Part shown: piece after piece, positions 43,950-52,950 of the stretch
Layout: every line of letters begins with the position of its first letter
How positions within the stretch are numbered: the first letter of the stretch is position 1
Assembly: GCA_964529305.1 (NCBI GenBank)
Contig: CAZGUX010000186.1
Location: forward strand, 1-64,000
Reading direction: 5' to 3'
From: CAZGUX01 sp964529305
GTDB lineage: Bacteria > Acidobacteriota > Terriglobia > Bryobacterales > Bryobacteraceae
DNA: 64,000 nucleotides
Position numbers and translations under genes: made by a program
Notes under the pieces: model-generated
What the model saw: the letters and a program-made list of their open reading frames with translations, nothing else
The model's database searches: none
Told to the model about the DNA's origin: nothing

Positions 43950-44230
43950 GCGCCCCTCCCGTTGACGGGCTCAGCAGGGGTCCACGCCACGGCAGGTCGT
44001 GTCCGGCACCCGTCAGTGGGCAAGTCCACCCTCTCCGCTCTCCTCGCCGTCCACCGCCTCGTCTTCGGCCCGCCCGGCCTTGCGGCTGGTTCTGCTCGAT
44101 TACCGGCGGCCGAGGTCCCGCTCCAGGAACTGGCCGGATTCGAAGCTGTGGTGAAACCCATCCCGCTTTCGCCTCCCGAGGCGGCGGCCACGACGATCTG
44201 GTCACGGCGGCAGCCCTGGCCATACCGCGA
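43950..44230 (+). pseudogene. Frameshifted terminase-like nuclease relic
   Basis: On the plus strand, LTGSAGVHATAGRV near 43962 and RLPAAEVPLQELAGFEAVV near 44090-44150 line up with LTGGERATHSGGRL and RLPLAEAFLRELNDFEARV of the terminase-like protein at 1-546. The frame then changes and the end THPAFASRGGGHDDLVTAAALA (HDD at 44189-44197) matches GAFRDNAHDDLVIAVALA. So it is a dead, diverged homologue of the left-edge gene. It fills the otherwise empty gap between the D-aminoacylase gene and the truA operon. Confidence 0.7.
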
Positions 44231-44245
44231 TCTCGTCTCGTCGGG

Positions 44246-44926
44246 TCAAGGAGTTGCGGGATCGATCCTGGGCACCTGGTGAGCCAGGGCTTTGATTTCG
44301 TCGTAGTGGTACACGAAGCGCCCGGCGCGTCCGCCGAGCGCCGCGCTGATCATGCCTCGGGCCACCGTCTCGCCGTGGATGGGCCGGTACTTGCGCAGGC
44401 TGCCCACCAGCAGGAAGCGAGCCCGAAGCGCGAGCGCGATCCCGAAGGCCTCCCACGTCCGGCGTTCCGGGCGATCGCCCATCAGAAAGCTGGGCCGGAA
44501 GAGATGAACGGCGGAGACGCCGGATGCGCCCACGCGGTCCTCCATTTCCCCCTTTGTCCGCTGATAAAAACTCGACGCGTCGCGGGCCGCGCCCACGGAG
44601 GACACCACCAGAAAGCGGCTGGCGCCGGCGCGAACGGCACAGGCGGCCAGGCGGCCGGGCAATTCCAGGTCGACCTGCCGGAACGCCTCTCGGGATCCAG
44701 CCTTGCGAATGGTGGTGCCAAGCGCGCAGAACACATCGGCGTCCGGGACCTCCCACGGTTCCAGGCGTGCGAAGTCGACGTAGCGGACTTCCAATTTGGG
44801 ATGCTGCAGCGGAAGCGGACGCCTGACCAGCGCGATGACGCGCTGGTAGTCCTGGTGGTGCAATAGGTGACGGACCAGGTGGTCGCCGACCAGGCCGGTA
44901 GCGCCGGCGATGAGCGCGGTTCTCAC
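44246..44926 (-). CDS. NAD(P)-binding TIP30-like oxidoreductase (atypical SDR)
   Basis: 226 residues from GTG 44926, which overlaps the aminotransferase stop as GTGA; a longer open frame upstream has no protein character. ALIAGATGLVGDHLVRHLL is the glycine-rich Rossmann motif of atypical short-chain dehydrogenases, and FLVVSSVGAARDASSFYQRTKGEME contains Ser and YxxxK, the SDR catalytic pair. It resembles the HTATIP2/TIP30 and NmrA-like group whose substrates are mostly unknown. It is the last gene of the truA operon. Confidence 0.85.
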   Translation of the reverse strand: MRTALIAGATGLVGDHLVRHLLHHQDYQRVIALVRRPLPLQHPKLEVRYVDFARLEPWEVPDADVFCALGTTIRKAGSREAFRQVDLELPGRLAACAVRAGASRFLVVSSVGAARDASSFYQRTKGEMEDRVGASGVSAVHLFRPSFLMGDRPERRTWEAFGIALALRARFLLVGSLRKYRPIHGETVARGMISAALGGRAGRFVYHYDEIKALAHQVPRIDPATP

Positions 44927-46182
44927 GCCAGGGAGCGGACCGCCGCGACGGCTCGATCGATCTCTTCGGGCGAGTTGTAGATGTGCGGCGACCAGCGCAG
45001 CCCGGACGCGTCGCCGGCGGCCGTCAGGGCGATGGAGATCCGGTTCCGCTCCCACAGTGTGTCGTAGGCCCGTTTGAGCGGCATGTTGACCGTGAACTTG
45101 ATCACGCCTCCGCTGACCTCCGGTTCCAGATCGGTTTTGAGCGTCACGCCGGGAACGCGCTTCAGTTCGTTTTTGGCGTGGGTGACGAGTTCGCGCAGGC
45201 GGGCTTCGACGCGGGGCATTCCGATCATCTGCAGAAAGTCGATGGCCGCTTCGAGAGAGACCACGCGAGGGTCGTCGCGCTGGCCGTAGACTTCGAATTT
45301 CCGCGCGCCCTTCAAGTTGTCGGCCCACCCGGCGGTGACGATGGCGGGCCACATCCTGGCAATGTGCTCGGAGCGAACAAAGAGGATTCCAGCCTCGAGC
45401 GGACCCATGGGCCACTTGTGGGCGCTGGTGGCGTACGAATCGCATCCGATCTCTGCGAGGTTGACGTCCAGCGCGCCAAAGCTCTGGGCCCCGTCGAGGT
45501 GGAAGTAGATGCCGCGCCGGCGCGTCATCTCGCCGATCCGCCGTGCCGGGTACATGGCGCCGGTGGTGTTCAGCACGTGAGTGACGGTGACGACTTTGGT
45601 TCGGGGCGTGATGGCAGCCTCGATGCCCGCCACCAGGGCATCCGCGCTCCTGGCCGGAATCGGCACCGGCACCACTTTGACCGTGAACCCGACGCGCCGG
45701 GCGCGCACTTTCCAGGAATCATTGTTCGAGGGATGGTTCTGGTCGGTGATGATGACCTCGTCGCCGGCCTTCAGGTCCAGGCCCTGGACGATGGTGTTGG
45801 AACCTTCGGAAGTATTGCGGGTGATGGCGATTTCATCCGGGCTGACGCGCAACAGGGAGGCGATTTTTCCGCGCATCCGCTCGCGCATGCCGGCATACTT
45901 CTCGCGGTTCTGGAAGGACGGATTGGACTGAAAGTCGCGCAGATACTCCTGATGGCGGTCGAGCACCGGGCGCGAAGCGGGACACACGTTGGCGGCGTTC
46001 ATGTAGATCAGGTTCTCTTCGAGAGGGAACTGGCTCTTGACCATCCGCCAGAAAGATTCGCCATCGCCCGCGCGGTTGGCGGCGGTCACCTTCTGGGAGA
46101 ACGCCATCCAACTTGCCGGCAGGGTCGCGGCGGTCGTCAGGCCGCGCAAAAACTCACGTCTTGATCCGGACATGTCAGTCAC
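44923..46182 (-). CDS. Exported class V PLP-dependent aminotransferase
   Basis: 419 residues from GTG 46182, which overlaps the truA stop as GTGA; ATG 46173 is an alternative. SRREFLRGLTTAATLPASW is a twin-arginine signal, so a PLP enzyme that folds in the cytoplasm is probably exported. PLP is held by the Lys in YATSAHKWPMGPLEAG, with Asp/His in FHLDGAQSFGALDV. The family includes cysteine desulfurases and isopenicillin N epimerase; the latter group is closest in layout. Substrate unknown. Confidence 0.86.
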   Translation of the reverse strand: MTDMSGSRREFLRGLTTAATLPASWMAFSQKVTAANRAGDGESFWRMVKSQFPLEENLIYMNAANVCPASRPVLDRHQEYLRDFQSNPSFQNREKYAGMRERMRGKIASLLRVSPDEIAITRNTSEGSNTIVQGLDLKAGDEVIITDQNHPSNNDSWKVRARRVGFTVKVVPVPIPARSADALVAGIEAAITPRTKVVTVTHVLNTTGAMYPARRIGEMTRRRGIYFHLDGAQSFGALDVNLAEIGCDSYATSAHKWPMGPLEAGILFVRSEHIARMWPAIVTAGWADNLKGARKFEVYGQRDDPRVVSLEAAIDFLQMIGMPRVEARLRELVTHAKNELKRVPGVTLKTDLEPEVSGGVIKFTVNMPLKRAYDTLWERNRISIALTAAGDASGLRWSPHIYNSPEEIDRAVAAVRSLA

Positions 46183-46985
46183 TCCTCTTCGTCCAGGCTG
46201 TCTTGTGTAGGATACTCGGAAACCGGCCTCGGCGCATCAGGATACTCGACGCTCACGAGAAACAGGCCCTTGGCGGGGACGGCCGGACCGGCCAGGGTGC
46301 GGTCGCGCTCCACGAGCAAACGCCGGATTCCGGCTGGGTCCAGATTGCCCTTGCCGGCCTCGAGAAGGGTGCCCATTACGTTGCGCACCATGTGCTTCAG
46401 AAAGCCGCTGCCGCGAACGCGGTACACCAGGCGATCCCCTTCCCGTTGCAGCCTGGAAGAAAAGATGGTCCGGACTTTGGACCGGCCCAGGGCGTCGCGA
46501 TCGTCGGCGGCGGCGAAGGCGGAAAAGTCGTGTTCGCCCTCCAGGACCGGCGCGGCCTCGATCATCGCGGCCTCGTCCAGGCGATAGGGGTGGTGAAAGA
46601 CGTACCGCCAATCGAACGGCGAGCACTGGCCGGACCGGACCATGCGATACTCGTAGGTCTTGGCAAGGGCATCGAATCGGGGCTGGAACTCCGGCCAGGT
46701 TTCCACCGCCTCCAGCACGCGGATGGAGGGAGGCAGAAGGCGGTTGACCGCTTTCGTCAGGTTCGCGGGCGGGATTGGATTCGTCAGCGAGCAGGCGGCG
46801 ACCTGACCGAGCGCGTGTACGCCGGCATCGGTCCGGCCGCTTCCCATCAGCTTGACGGCGGATCCCTCGATCTCCGACAGGATGGTTTCGAGTGTGCCTT
46901 GAATGGTCGGCAGCCCCGGCTGGACCTGCCAACCGTGAAAGTCGGTCCCGTCGTAGGCAACGGTGAGACGGATGCGACGGATCAT
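46179..46985 (-). CDS. truA: tRNA pseudouridine synthase A
   Basis: 268 residues of TruA, which makes pseudouridine at positions 38-40 in the anticodon stem. IRLTVAYDGTDFHGWQVQPG opens the protein, MGSGRTDAGVHALGQVA contains the catalytic Asp, and FDALAKTYEYRM and GSGFLKHMVRNVMGTLLE are the further family signatures. It begins the three-gene leftward unit and overlaps the next gene by four bases. Confidence 0.95.
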   Translation of the reverse strand: MIRRIRLTVAYDGTDFHGWQVQPGLPTIQGTLETILSEIEGSAVKLMGSGRTDAGVHALGQVAACSLTNPIPPANLTKAVNRLLPPSIRVLEAVETWPEFQPRFDALAKTYEYRMVRSGQCSPFDWRYVFHHPYRLDEAAMIEAAPVLEGEHDFSAFAAADDRDALGRSKVRTIFSSRLQREGDRLVYRVRGSGFLKHMVRNVMGTLLEAGKGNLDPAGIRRLLVERDRTLAGPAVPAKGLFLVSVEYPDAPRPVSEYPTQDSLDEEE

Positions 46986-46991
46986 TCAGAA

Positions 46992-47017
46992 CCCGGCCTG
47001 GAAGCCGGCGGCCCCAC
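46992..47017 (-). repeat. Single REP-like hairpin
   Basis: Read on the minus strand this is a GTGG head followed by a GC hairpin whose arms CCGGC and GCCGG enclose a loop containing TCC. It has the same design as the arms of the two REPIN-like elements but is unpaired. It lies between truA and tolC-like promoter regions. Confidence 0.4.
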
Positions 47018-47134
47018 GAATTGTCTCGCCGGGCGTAACTCTTGCGGGCTGATAATCGCCCACTATACCATTGGAAGACGCGAGGAACTTTCAACCAGTC
47101 TTCCACGTACTAGCTTCGTTAAGGTATTCCCTAG

Positions 47135-49042
47135 ATGATGGTCATGCGGAACGGATTAGCTGTTTTGTGTGCGCTGCTGCTGACGCTGGAACCGGCGGCG
47201 GCGCAGGTGTTACCCGGCGAGCATCGCACGGGCATTTCGCGGGTCACGAGCCCGTATCGAGCCAAGGAACTCGCACCGTTGAACCTGGGCAATTCCAGCC
47301 GGCTGGAATCGCTCGTGCGGGCGGGCAGGCTGTATCTTTCACTGCAGGACACGATCGCGCTGGCGCTCGAGAACAATCTCGACATCGAACTGCAGCGCCT
47401 GGGGCCGGCAATCTCCGACGCGGGCGTTCTGCGCGCCAGAGCGGGCGGCTTGTTGCGTGGCGTCGCTCCCGCGGTTACGCAGGGCGCGACGAGCGCGACG
47501 ACCACCCAGCGCGGCCAGGCGACCGGCGTCTCCACCAGCGCCGCGCAGACCGTCAGCGCGGCGCAGAGCGGCGCGGGCAGCGGAACTGTGATCAGCCAGA
47601 CGGGAACCGTGGTGCCGAACCTGGATCCCGTCATCACCGGCTTCCTGCGCTGGGGTCACTTCACCGCTCCGCAGACGAACTCGTTTGTCTCGGGCAACAA
47701 CACCCTGGTCAACCGAAACGACCTGGGGAACTTCCAGTTTCAGCAAGGCTTCCTGACGGGCACGACCGTGCAACTCGGGCTGTCGAACTCACGGCTGACG
47801 TCGAACAGCCTCCGCGCCGAGTTGAACCCGTCCGTCTCTTCGTCGCTGAACCTGACGGTAACGCAAAAGCTCATGCAGGGGTTCGGCCGCGCGGTGAACA
47901 ACCGTCTGATCCGGGTCGCCAAAAACAACCGCGAAATCTCCGACCTGCAGTTCAAGCAGCAACTGATGAACACGGTGTCGGGGGTGATCAACCTGTACTG
48001 GGACCTGGTGAGCTTCAACGAGGACGTGAAGGTGAAGCAGCGCACCGTGGAACTCAACCAGAAGCTCCTCAGCGACAACAAGAAGCAGGTCGACATCGGA
48101 ACCCTGGCGCCGATCGAAATTGTGCGCGCGGAGGCCGAGCTGGCCAACGCGCAACAGGACCTGACGATCGCCGAGACGCTGGTCCTGCAGCAGGAAACAG
48201 TGCTGAAGAACGTCCTCAGCCGGACGGGCCTCGCCAGCCCGACAATCGCGGAAGTGCGCATCATTACCACCGACCGCATCCAGATTCCGCCCACCGAGGC
48301 CATCGAGCCCTTTCAGGATGTGGTGGCGAACGCGTTACGGGCCCGGCCCGAAATGAGCCAGCGGCGAATCCAGATCGACAGCGACAAGATCAATCTGGCG
48401 GGTTCGCGAAGCCAGTTGCTGCCTCAACTGGACGCGGTCCTGAGCTTCGCCAACAACGGGTTGGCCGGGCAGGTCAGCGATCTGCCTCTGCCGGAGGGGT
48501 CCGGGCCGCGCACGGTCCCCGCCTACTTCGTCGGCGGGTATCCCACGGCGTATGCTCAGATGTTCCGGCGGAACTTCCCCGATTACAGCGCGGCCGTCCA
48601 GCTGAACATTCCGCTGCGGAACCGCGCCGCCCAGGCGGACATGGCGATCGACCAGCTCAACATTCGACAGCGCGAAATTCAGTTGCAACAATTGGAGAAC
48701 CAGATTCGCGTGGAGGTGCGGAACGCGCTGATCGCGCTGCGCCAGTCGCGCGCCACCTACCAGGCAGCCACCAAGACGAGAGTCTTTCGCGAACAGACAC
48801 TGGACGCCGAGCAGAAGAAATATGCCCTGGGCGCGTCCACGTTGTTCAATGTGATCCTGGTGCAGCGCGACCTGGCGCAAGCGCAGTCGGCCGAAGTGGC
48901 GGCAGTGGTGAACTACGCGCGGGCCCGGGTGCAGTACGACCAGGCGACGGGCAATACTCTCCAGGCCAACGACATTTCGATCGACGAGGCGTTTCGCGGC
49001 CGAATTTCGAAGGCGCCTTCGCCGATGCCGGCCAAACCGTAG
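47135..49042 (+). CDS. TolC-family outer membrane efflux protein
   Basis: 635 residues, longer than usual TolC (about 450-490). The signal peptide is VMRNGLAVLCALLLTLEPAAAQ. Two TolC-type repeats are visible, each with long coiled-coil helices (NQKLLSDNKKQVDIGTLAPIEIVRAEAELANAQQDL and EQKKYALGASTLFNVILVQRDLAQAQSA). The extra length lies in an N-terminal Thr/Gly/Ala-rich insert around residues 105-165 (GATSATTTQRGQATGVSTSA). It forms the outer-membrane exit duct for tripartite pumps. No RND, ABC or adaptor gene is adjacent, so it serves a pump encoded elsewhere. Confidence 0.9.
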   Translation: MMVMRNGLAVLCALLLTLEPAAAQVLPGEHRTGISRVTSPYRAKELAPLNLGNSSRLESLVRAGRLYLSLQDTIALALENNLDIELQRLGPAISDAGVLRARAGGLLRGVAPAVTQGATSATTTQRGQATGVSTSAAQTVSAAQSGAGSGTVISQTGTVVPNLDPVITGFLRWGHFTAPQTNSFVSGNNTLVNRNDLGNFQFQQGFLTGTTVQLGLSNSRLTSNSLRAELNPSVSSSLNLTVTQKLMQGFGRAVNNRLIRVAKNNREISDLQFKQQLMNTVSGVINLYWDLVSFNEDVKVKQRTVELNQKLLSDNKKQVDIGTLAPIEIVRAEAELANAQQDLTIAETLVLQQETVLKNVLSRTGLASPTIAEVRIITTDRIQIPPTEAIEPFQDVVANALRARPEMSQRRIQIDSDKINLAGSRSQLLPQLDAVLSFANNGLAGQVSDLPLPEGSGPRTVPAYFVGGYPTAYAQMFRRNFPDYSAAVQLNIPLRNRAAQADMAIDQLNIRQREIQLQQLENQIRVEVRNALIALRQSRATYQAATKTRVFREQTLDAEQKKYALGASTLFNVILVQRDLAQAQSAEVAAVVNYARARVQYDQATGNTLQANDISIDEAFRGRISKAPSPMPAKP

Positions 49043-49052
49043 GACGAGTGAT

Positions 49053-49598
49053 TCAGGAAAGCAGGTTGAAAACCACGCATGCGACGGCGGAGCCGATTGC
49101 CGAGCCGGTGACGACATCGCTGAGAAAGTGCATTCCGAGCAGGACGCGGGATGCGGCGATACTCATGGCGCAGAACAACAGACCCAGGAGCAGGGTCGGA
49201 TAAAAAAGCCCAAGGGACACCGCAACCGCAAAGGCGGTCATCGAGTGCCCCGAGGGAAAAGAAAACTGATCGGGCGGCAGCAGTTGCGCCCAGGAATGTG
49301 GCTCGATCGCGCAAGGCCGCCGGCGGCGGGCCAACTTCTTCAGGCGCAGAAAGAGCGCCACGGCGATTCCGGCGGAGAGGGTAGCCTCTCCCACAGCCAG
49401 GAATCGCGCCGGTCCGCCAAACAGCAACAACACGACCGCCATTGCGTACCAAAGCCACCCATCTCCCAGACGCGTGGCATACAACATCCACAACCGAACC
49501 CAGCGCGGCGGCATCCAGCCGTTGACACGCTTCATGAGCCTGTGATCGCGCGCGGCAATGTATCGCAACATCCCGCGAGCGCCGCTCACCAGCAACAT
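49053..49598 (-). CDS. PAP2-family membrane phosphatase
   Basis: 181 residues with about five membrane helices. All three phosphatase motifs are present: KKLARRRRP (KxxxxxxRP), PSGHSMTAF (PSGH) and SRVLLGMHFLSDV (SRxxxxxHxxxD). It probably removes phosphate from undecaprenyl pyrophosphate or lipid phosphates at the outer face of the inner membrane. A TATACA box ends seven bases before the ATG (49611-49606), so a leaderless transcript is possible, but no -35 hexamer supports it. It converges on the tolC-like gene. Confidence 0.9.
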   Translation of the reverse strand: MLLVSGARGMLRYIAARDHRLMKRVNGWMPPRWVRLWMLYATRLGDGWLWYAMAVVLLLFGGPARFLAVGEATLSAGIAVALFLRLKKLARRRRPCAIEPHSWAQLLPPDQFSFPSGHSMTAFAVAVSLGLFYPTLLLGLLFCAMSIAASRVLLGMHFLSDVVTGSAIGSAVACVVFNLLS

Positions 49599-49776
49599 AC
49601 TCTACTGTATACGCCGCGCAATCCTACAATTGGGTGACGCCTTGCGAAAAGTTCGGCGAAAAAAACAGGATTGCCGAAAAACGTTCCGGCCAGGAGCTTG
49701 GCAGGAACCGTAACCCACTGTTAGCCTTGAAGATTCGGTCCCGCTGGCGCGACTGGCCGCCGGACCGGCGTAACCC

Positions 49777-50910
49777 ATGAGTCCCAGTGTGCGCAGCGAC
49801 ACCCGGCTGCACTTCATGTTTTTCGACGCCGGCGGCGGCCACCGCAGCGCCGCCACGGCTTTGCAGGAAGCGAGCGCGGACCGAAGCTGGAGCGTCGAAC
49901 TGATCCAACTGCAGGAGTTACTGGATTCGCTCGACGTGTTCCGCAAGTTGACCGGAGTGCGGCTGGAGGACTGCTACAACCTGCTGCTGAAGAAGGGCTG
50001 GACGCTCGGCTCGCCCCAGATGACGCGGGTGATGCAGATGGTGATTCGCCTGTTTCACAGCCGGCAGGTTCAGCTCCTCGAGAAATTCTGGCGAGCCCAT
50101 CCGCCCCGGATGGTCGTTTCGCTGGTGCCGAATCTGAATCGGGCGATGTATGAAGGATTACAAAAGGCGTGTCCGGGGATTCCGTACGTCACGATCCTGA
50201 CCGATATTGCCGACTATCCGCCGCATTTCTGGATTGAACGGCAGCCGCAGCATTTCATTTGCGGCTCCGACAAGGCGGTACGACAGGTAAAAGCGTTTGG
50301 CCACCCCGACGCGAGTGTGCATCGCGTCTCGGGCATGATTCTCAACCCCAAGTTCTACTGCCCCCGGACCGTGGACCGGGCAACGGAACGGCGGCGGCTG
50401 GGACTGGATCCCGACCAGCCGACCGGCCTGGTGATGTTCGGCGGCCAGGGCTCGGGAGTCATGCGCCTGATCGCGGCCCAGGTGGACGCCCAGTTGATTT
50501 GCATTTGCGGCAAGAACGAAAAGCTGGCGAGAGAGCTGCGGACGATGAAACGCCGGCGGCCGATGTTCGTGGAAGGGTTCACACGGGAAGTGCCCTACTA
50601 TATGCAACTGTCGGACTTCTTTGTCGGAAAACCGGGTCCGGGCAGCGTGAGCGAGGCTCTGGCGATGCGGTTGCCCGTGGTGCTGGAACAGAACCTCTGG
50701 ACGCTGCCGCAGGAGCGTTACAACGCCGACTGGGTGACGGAGAACAACTACGGCCTGGTTCTGCCGCACTTCCGCAAGGTCGGCGCCGCCATCGAACGGT
50801 TGTTGGACCCGTCCGAGTACGCCCGCTACCGGACCGCGGTGGAGGGCTATCAGAACCAGGCGGTTTTCGAGATTCCCGGGATTCTCGAGGGCATTCTGAA
50901 CAGGGTTTGA
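49777..50910 (+). CDS. MGDG-synthase-like (GT28) glycosyltransferase
   Basis: 377 residues with a GT-B fold. FMFFDAGGGHRSAATALQEA is the N-terminal signature of monogalactosyldiacylglycerol synthases and related glycolipid enzymes. YVTILTDIADYPPHFWI and the C-terminal donor site SDFFVGKPGPGSVSEALAMRLPVVLEQN are also typical. It probably adds sugar to diacylglycerol, making membrane glycolipid. The PFK gene follows 30 bases later in the same direction. Confidence 0.88.
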   Translation: MSPSVRSDTRLHFMFFDAGGGHRSAATALQEASADRSWSVELIQLQELLDSLDVFRKLTGVRLEDCYNLLLKKGWTLGSPQMTRVMQMVIRLFHSRQVQLLEKFWRAHPPRMVVSLVPNLNRAMYEGLQKACPGIPYVTILTDIADYPPHFWIERQPQHFICGSDKAVRQVKAFGHPDASVHRVSGMILNPKFYCPRTVDRATERRRLGLDPDQPTGLVMFGGQGSGVMRLIAAQVDAQLICICGKNEKLARELRTMKRRRPMFVEGFTREVPYYMQLSDFFVGKPGPGSVSEALAMRLPVVLEQNLWTLPQERYNADWVTENNYGLVLPHFRKVGAAIERLLDPSEYARYRTAVEGYQNQAVFEIPGILEGILNRV

Positions 50911-50940
50911 ACCGCGGACCGCGCGAGCGAAAATGGGAAC

Positions 50941-52263
50941 ATGCTCACGGGTGCGGACTTCGCGGTGGAAGAGTTAGGGGAACGCCAGTTCCTGTCACCG
51001 CTCCGCAAGGGGCAGGAGGCGCCGGACGCCGGCATCCAGTTCGTACCCGAAGGCACCCGGATTCCCCTGAATGCCGAGATTCAGCCGGGCCGCGAGTTTC
51101 GGCCGGACCTCTCCTTCGAGAGGGCGGGACCGCGGGAGAGGCTGTACTTCTCGCCCGGGCGGGTGTCCGCGGCCATCGTGACCTGCGGCGGCCTGTGTCC
51201 GGGCCTGAACAACGTGATTCGCGCGATCGTCATGCAGTTGTATCACGGCTACGGTGTCCGCCGCGTCTGGGGGATCCGGTATGGATATCGCGGCCTGACG
51301 GAAGCGATGGACTCGGAACCGTTGGCGCTCACGCCGGAACTGGTCTCCGACATCCACGAGCAAGGGGGCACGATCCTGGGGACGTCGCGCGGGCCGGTGG
51401 ATCCGGGCGCGGTGGTGGAGTTCTTGCGGAAGCGCGACATCGGCATACTGTTCACGATCGGCGGGGACGGCACGCAACGGGGAGCGTTGCGGCTCCACCA
51501 GGAGGCGCGGCAGCAGGGGTATCCGCTGGCCGTGATCGGTGTGCCGAAGACGATCGACAACGACATTCCGTATGTCTGGTCGACGTTCGGGTTTTCGACG
51601 GCCATCGAAAAGGCGCGACAGATCCTGGACAGCGCGCATAACGAAGCAAGGGGAGTTCGCAACGGCATCGGGTTGGTCAAGCTGATGGGCCGTGAAGCGG
51701 GGTTCATCGCGGCTGCCGCGACGCTCGCCAGCGGGGAGGTCAACTTTACGCTGGTGCCGGAAGTGCCGTTCGATCTGGAGGGCACAGGGGGGTTCTTGCA
51801 TAGACTCCACGAGAGGCTGCGGGAGCGGGGGCACGCGGTGGTTGCCGTCGCCGAAGGAGCCGGCCAGCAGTTCTGCGAGGCACAGGCCCGCGAAGTCGAC
51901 CGCTCGGGCAACGTGAAACTCGGGGACATTGGCGCGGTTCTGTGTGAGCGGATCCGCGGCTACTCGAAGGCGACCGGCTTTCCGATGGAGTTGAAGTACT
52001 TCGATCCGAGCTATTACATCCGAAGCTCGCCGGCGAACACGCACGACGCCATCTTTTGCGATCAACTGGCGCGGAACGCCGTCCATGCCGCCATGGCCGG
52101 CAAGACGGGCATCCTCATCGGGCTTTGGTACAACATGATGACGCACGTTCCGATTTCGCTCGCCTCCTCGACGAAGAAGCGCGTTTCCGAACGAAGCGAT
52201 CTCTGGCAGGCGGTGCTCAAGGCGACCGGCCAGCCACCGCGATTCGGCGCCGCGAAGGTCTGA
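50941..52263 (+). CDS. 6-phosphofructokinase, plant/group III-like
   Basis: 440 residues, about 100 more than PfkA of E. coli, with a long N-terminal extension. VTCGGLCPGLNNVIRAIV binds nucleotide; TIGGDGTQRGA keeps Gly at the position that is Asp in pyrophosphate-dependent enzymes; PKTIDNDIPYV carries Lys before TIDND and the catalytic Asp. The Gly/Lys combination fits the group III (plant-type and spirochaete-like) ATP-using PFKs. It commits fructose 6-phosphate to glycolysis. It likely shares an operon with the glycolipid synthase upstream. Confidence 0.9.
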   Translation: MLTGADFAVEELGERQFLSPLRKGQEAPDAGIQFVPEGTRIPLNAEIQPGREFRPDLSFERAGPRERLYFSPGRVSAAIVTCGGLCPGLNNVIRAIVMQLYHGYGVRRVWGIRYGYRGLTEAMDSEPLALTPELVSDIHEQGGTILGTSRGPVDPGAVVEFLRKRDIGILFTIGGDGTQRGALRLHQEARQQGYPLAVIGVPKTIDNDIPYVWSTFGFSTAIEKARQILDSAHNEARGVRNGIGLVKLMGREAGFIAAAATLASGEVNFTLVPEVPFDLEGTGGFLHRLHERLRERGHAVVAVAEGAGQQFCEAQAREVDRSGNVKLGDIGAVLCERIRGYSKATGFPMELKYFDPSYYIRSSPANTHDAIFCDQLARNAVHAAMAGKTGILIGLWYNMMTHVPISLASSTKKRVSERSDLWQAVLKATGQPPRFGAAKV

Positions 52264-52271
52264 CCCGCGGC

Positions 52272-52778
52272 TTACATCGACCGCCGCTGCCGCATTTCGG
52301 CCGAAATCGCGGTCAGGTCGCCCGGGGATAGGATCGTGCGGCCGAGCGGAATCAATCGCTCGTCTTCCCTGCGGATGTGCGCGCGATAGATCGCGCACAG
52401 GGCGTTCACCCGTTCACGGAAGCGTCCTGGGTTGCCGGCGGATTCGCGCAGGTCCGCCAAAATGGCGTCCGCCTCCCGATGCTCGTGCTCGAGTTGCCCG
52501 AGGATCTCTTCGGCCTCCGAGCCTCCGGACGTCCGGAGCCGTGGGAACACGCTTTGTTCCTCGTCTTCGGTGTGCCAGCGGCCGTTGGTGTCCAGAAAGG
52601 CCAGGACCTTTGCCAGCGCCGCCTCGCAGTCCTGCGGCCGGTCCTCGATCAGTTCCGCGATGCGCTCGAGCGTCGCCAGGCGGTCTTCGATGCGCCGGTG
52701 ACACGCCATCAGGTGGTCGAGCGGCTGATCGAGTGTGGCCGGCGCGTCGCCACGCAACAATTGGGCGGTAGGGAGCAT
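52272..52778 (-). CDS. Hemerythrin-domain protein
   Basis: 168 residues, four-helix bundle of the hemerythrin/HHE family. Iron ligands appear in order: HLMACHRRIEDRL, the segment GRWHTEDEEQSVFPRL, QLEHEHREADAIL, and YRAHIRREDERLIP. A cytoplasmic non-heme di-iron protein for oxygen or nitric oxide binding or for iron-sulfur cluster repair. Its first codons overlap in another frame the out-of-frame remainder of the hicA remnant, indicating that the toxin end has been lost here. Confidence 0.85.
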   Translation of the reverse strand: MLPTAQLLRGDAPATLDQPLDHLMACHRRIEDRLATLERIAELIEDRPQDCEAALAKVLAFLDTNGRWHTEDEEQSVFPRLRTSGGSEAEEILGQLEHEHREADAILADLRESAGNPGRFRERVNALCAIYRAHIRREDERLIPLGRTILSPGDLTAISAEMRQRRSM

Positions 52779-52845
52779 GACACCACGATATCGCGCCTCC
52801 CGTGTACGCGTCTGTGACCGGAGTCCGGTTCTGTTGGGAAGGAAG

Positions 52846-52950
52846 AGAACGGACCTTGATGTGGCGCCCTCGTTGCGATGACTGCTCGAAGCCGAATTCG
52901 CGCAGGATCTGGAGGACCTCTCCCCCAGACAGATTGCGCAGACTCGGCAT
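52846..52950 (-). pseudogene. hicA: Truncated HicA-like toxin
   Basis: Begins at ATG 52950, sharing one base with the hicB stop (TGATG). MPSLRNLSGGEVLQILREFGFE followed by RGRHIKVR matches the first half of HicA mRNA interferases, including the helix and the conserved His of the G(S)H motif. After about 35 residues the homology stops; the usual ending with VPxHxE and GTLRxILRQAG is absent and the frame wanders into the hemerythrin gene. The toxin is therefore probably inactive. Confidence 0.65.

Noticed and set aside
46986..47134. Divergent promoters of truA and the tolC-like gene
   Set aside because: TTGCGG-N16-TATACC on the plus strand and TATAGT on the minus strand are weak or badly spaced (21 bases), so no call was made.
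47605..47700. The Thr/Ser/Gly/Ala-rich insert in the TolC-like protein as a coding repeat
   Set aside because: It is low-complexity but contains no regular repeat unit at DNA level.
49599..49628. Leaderless promoter for the PAP2 gene
   Set aside because: TATACA is well placed but no -35 or extended -10 supports it, so it was only mentioned with the gene.
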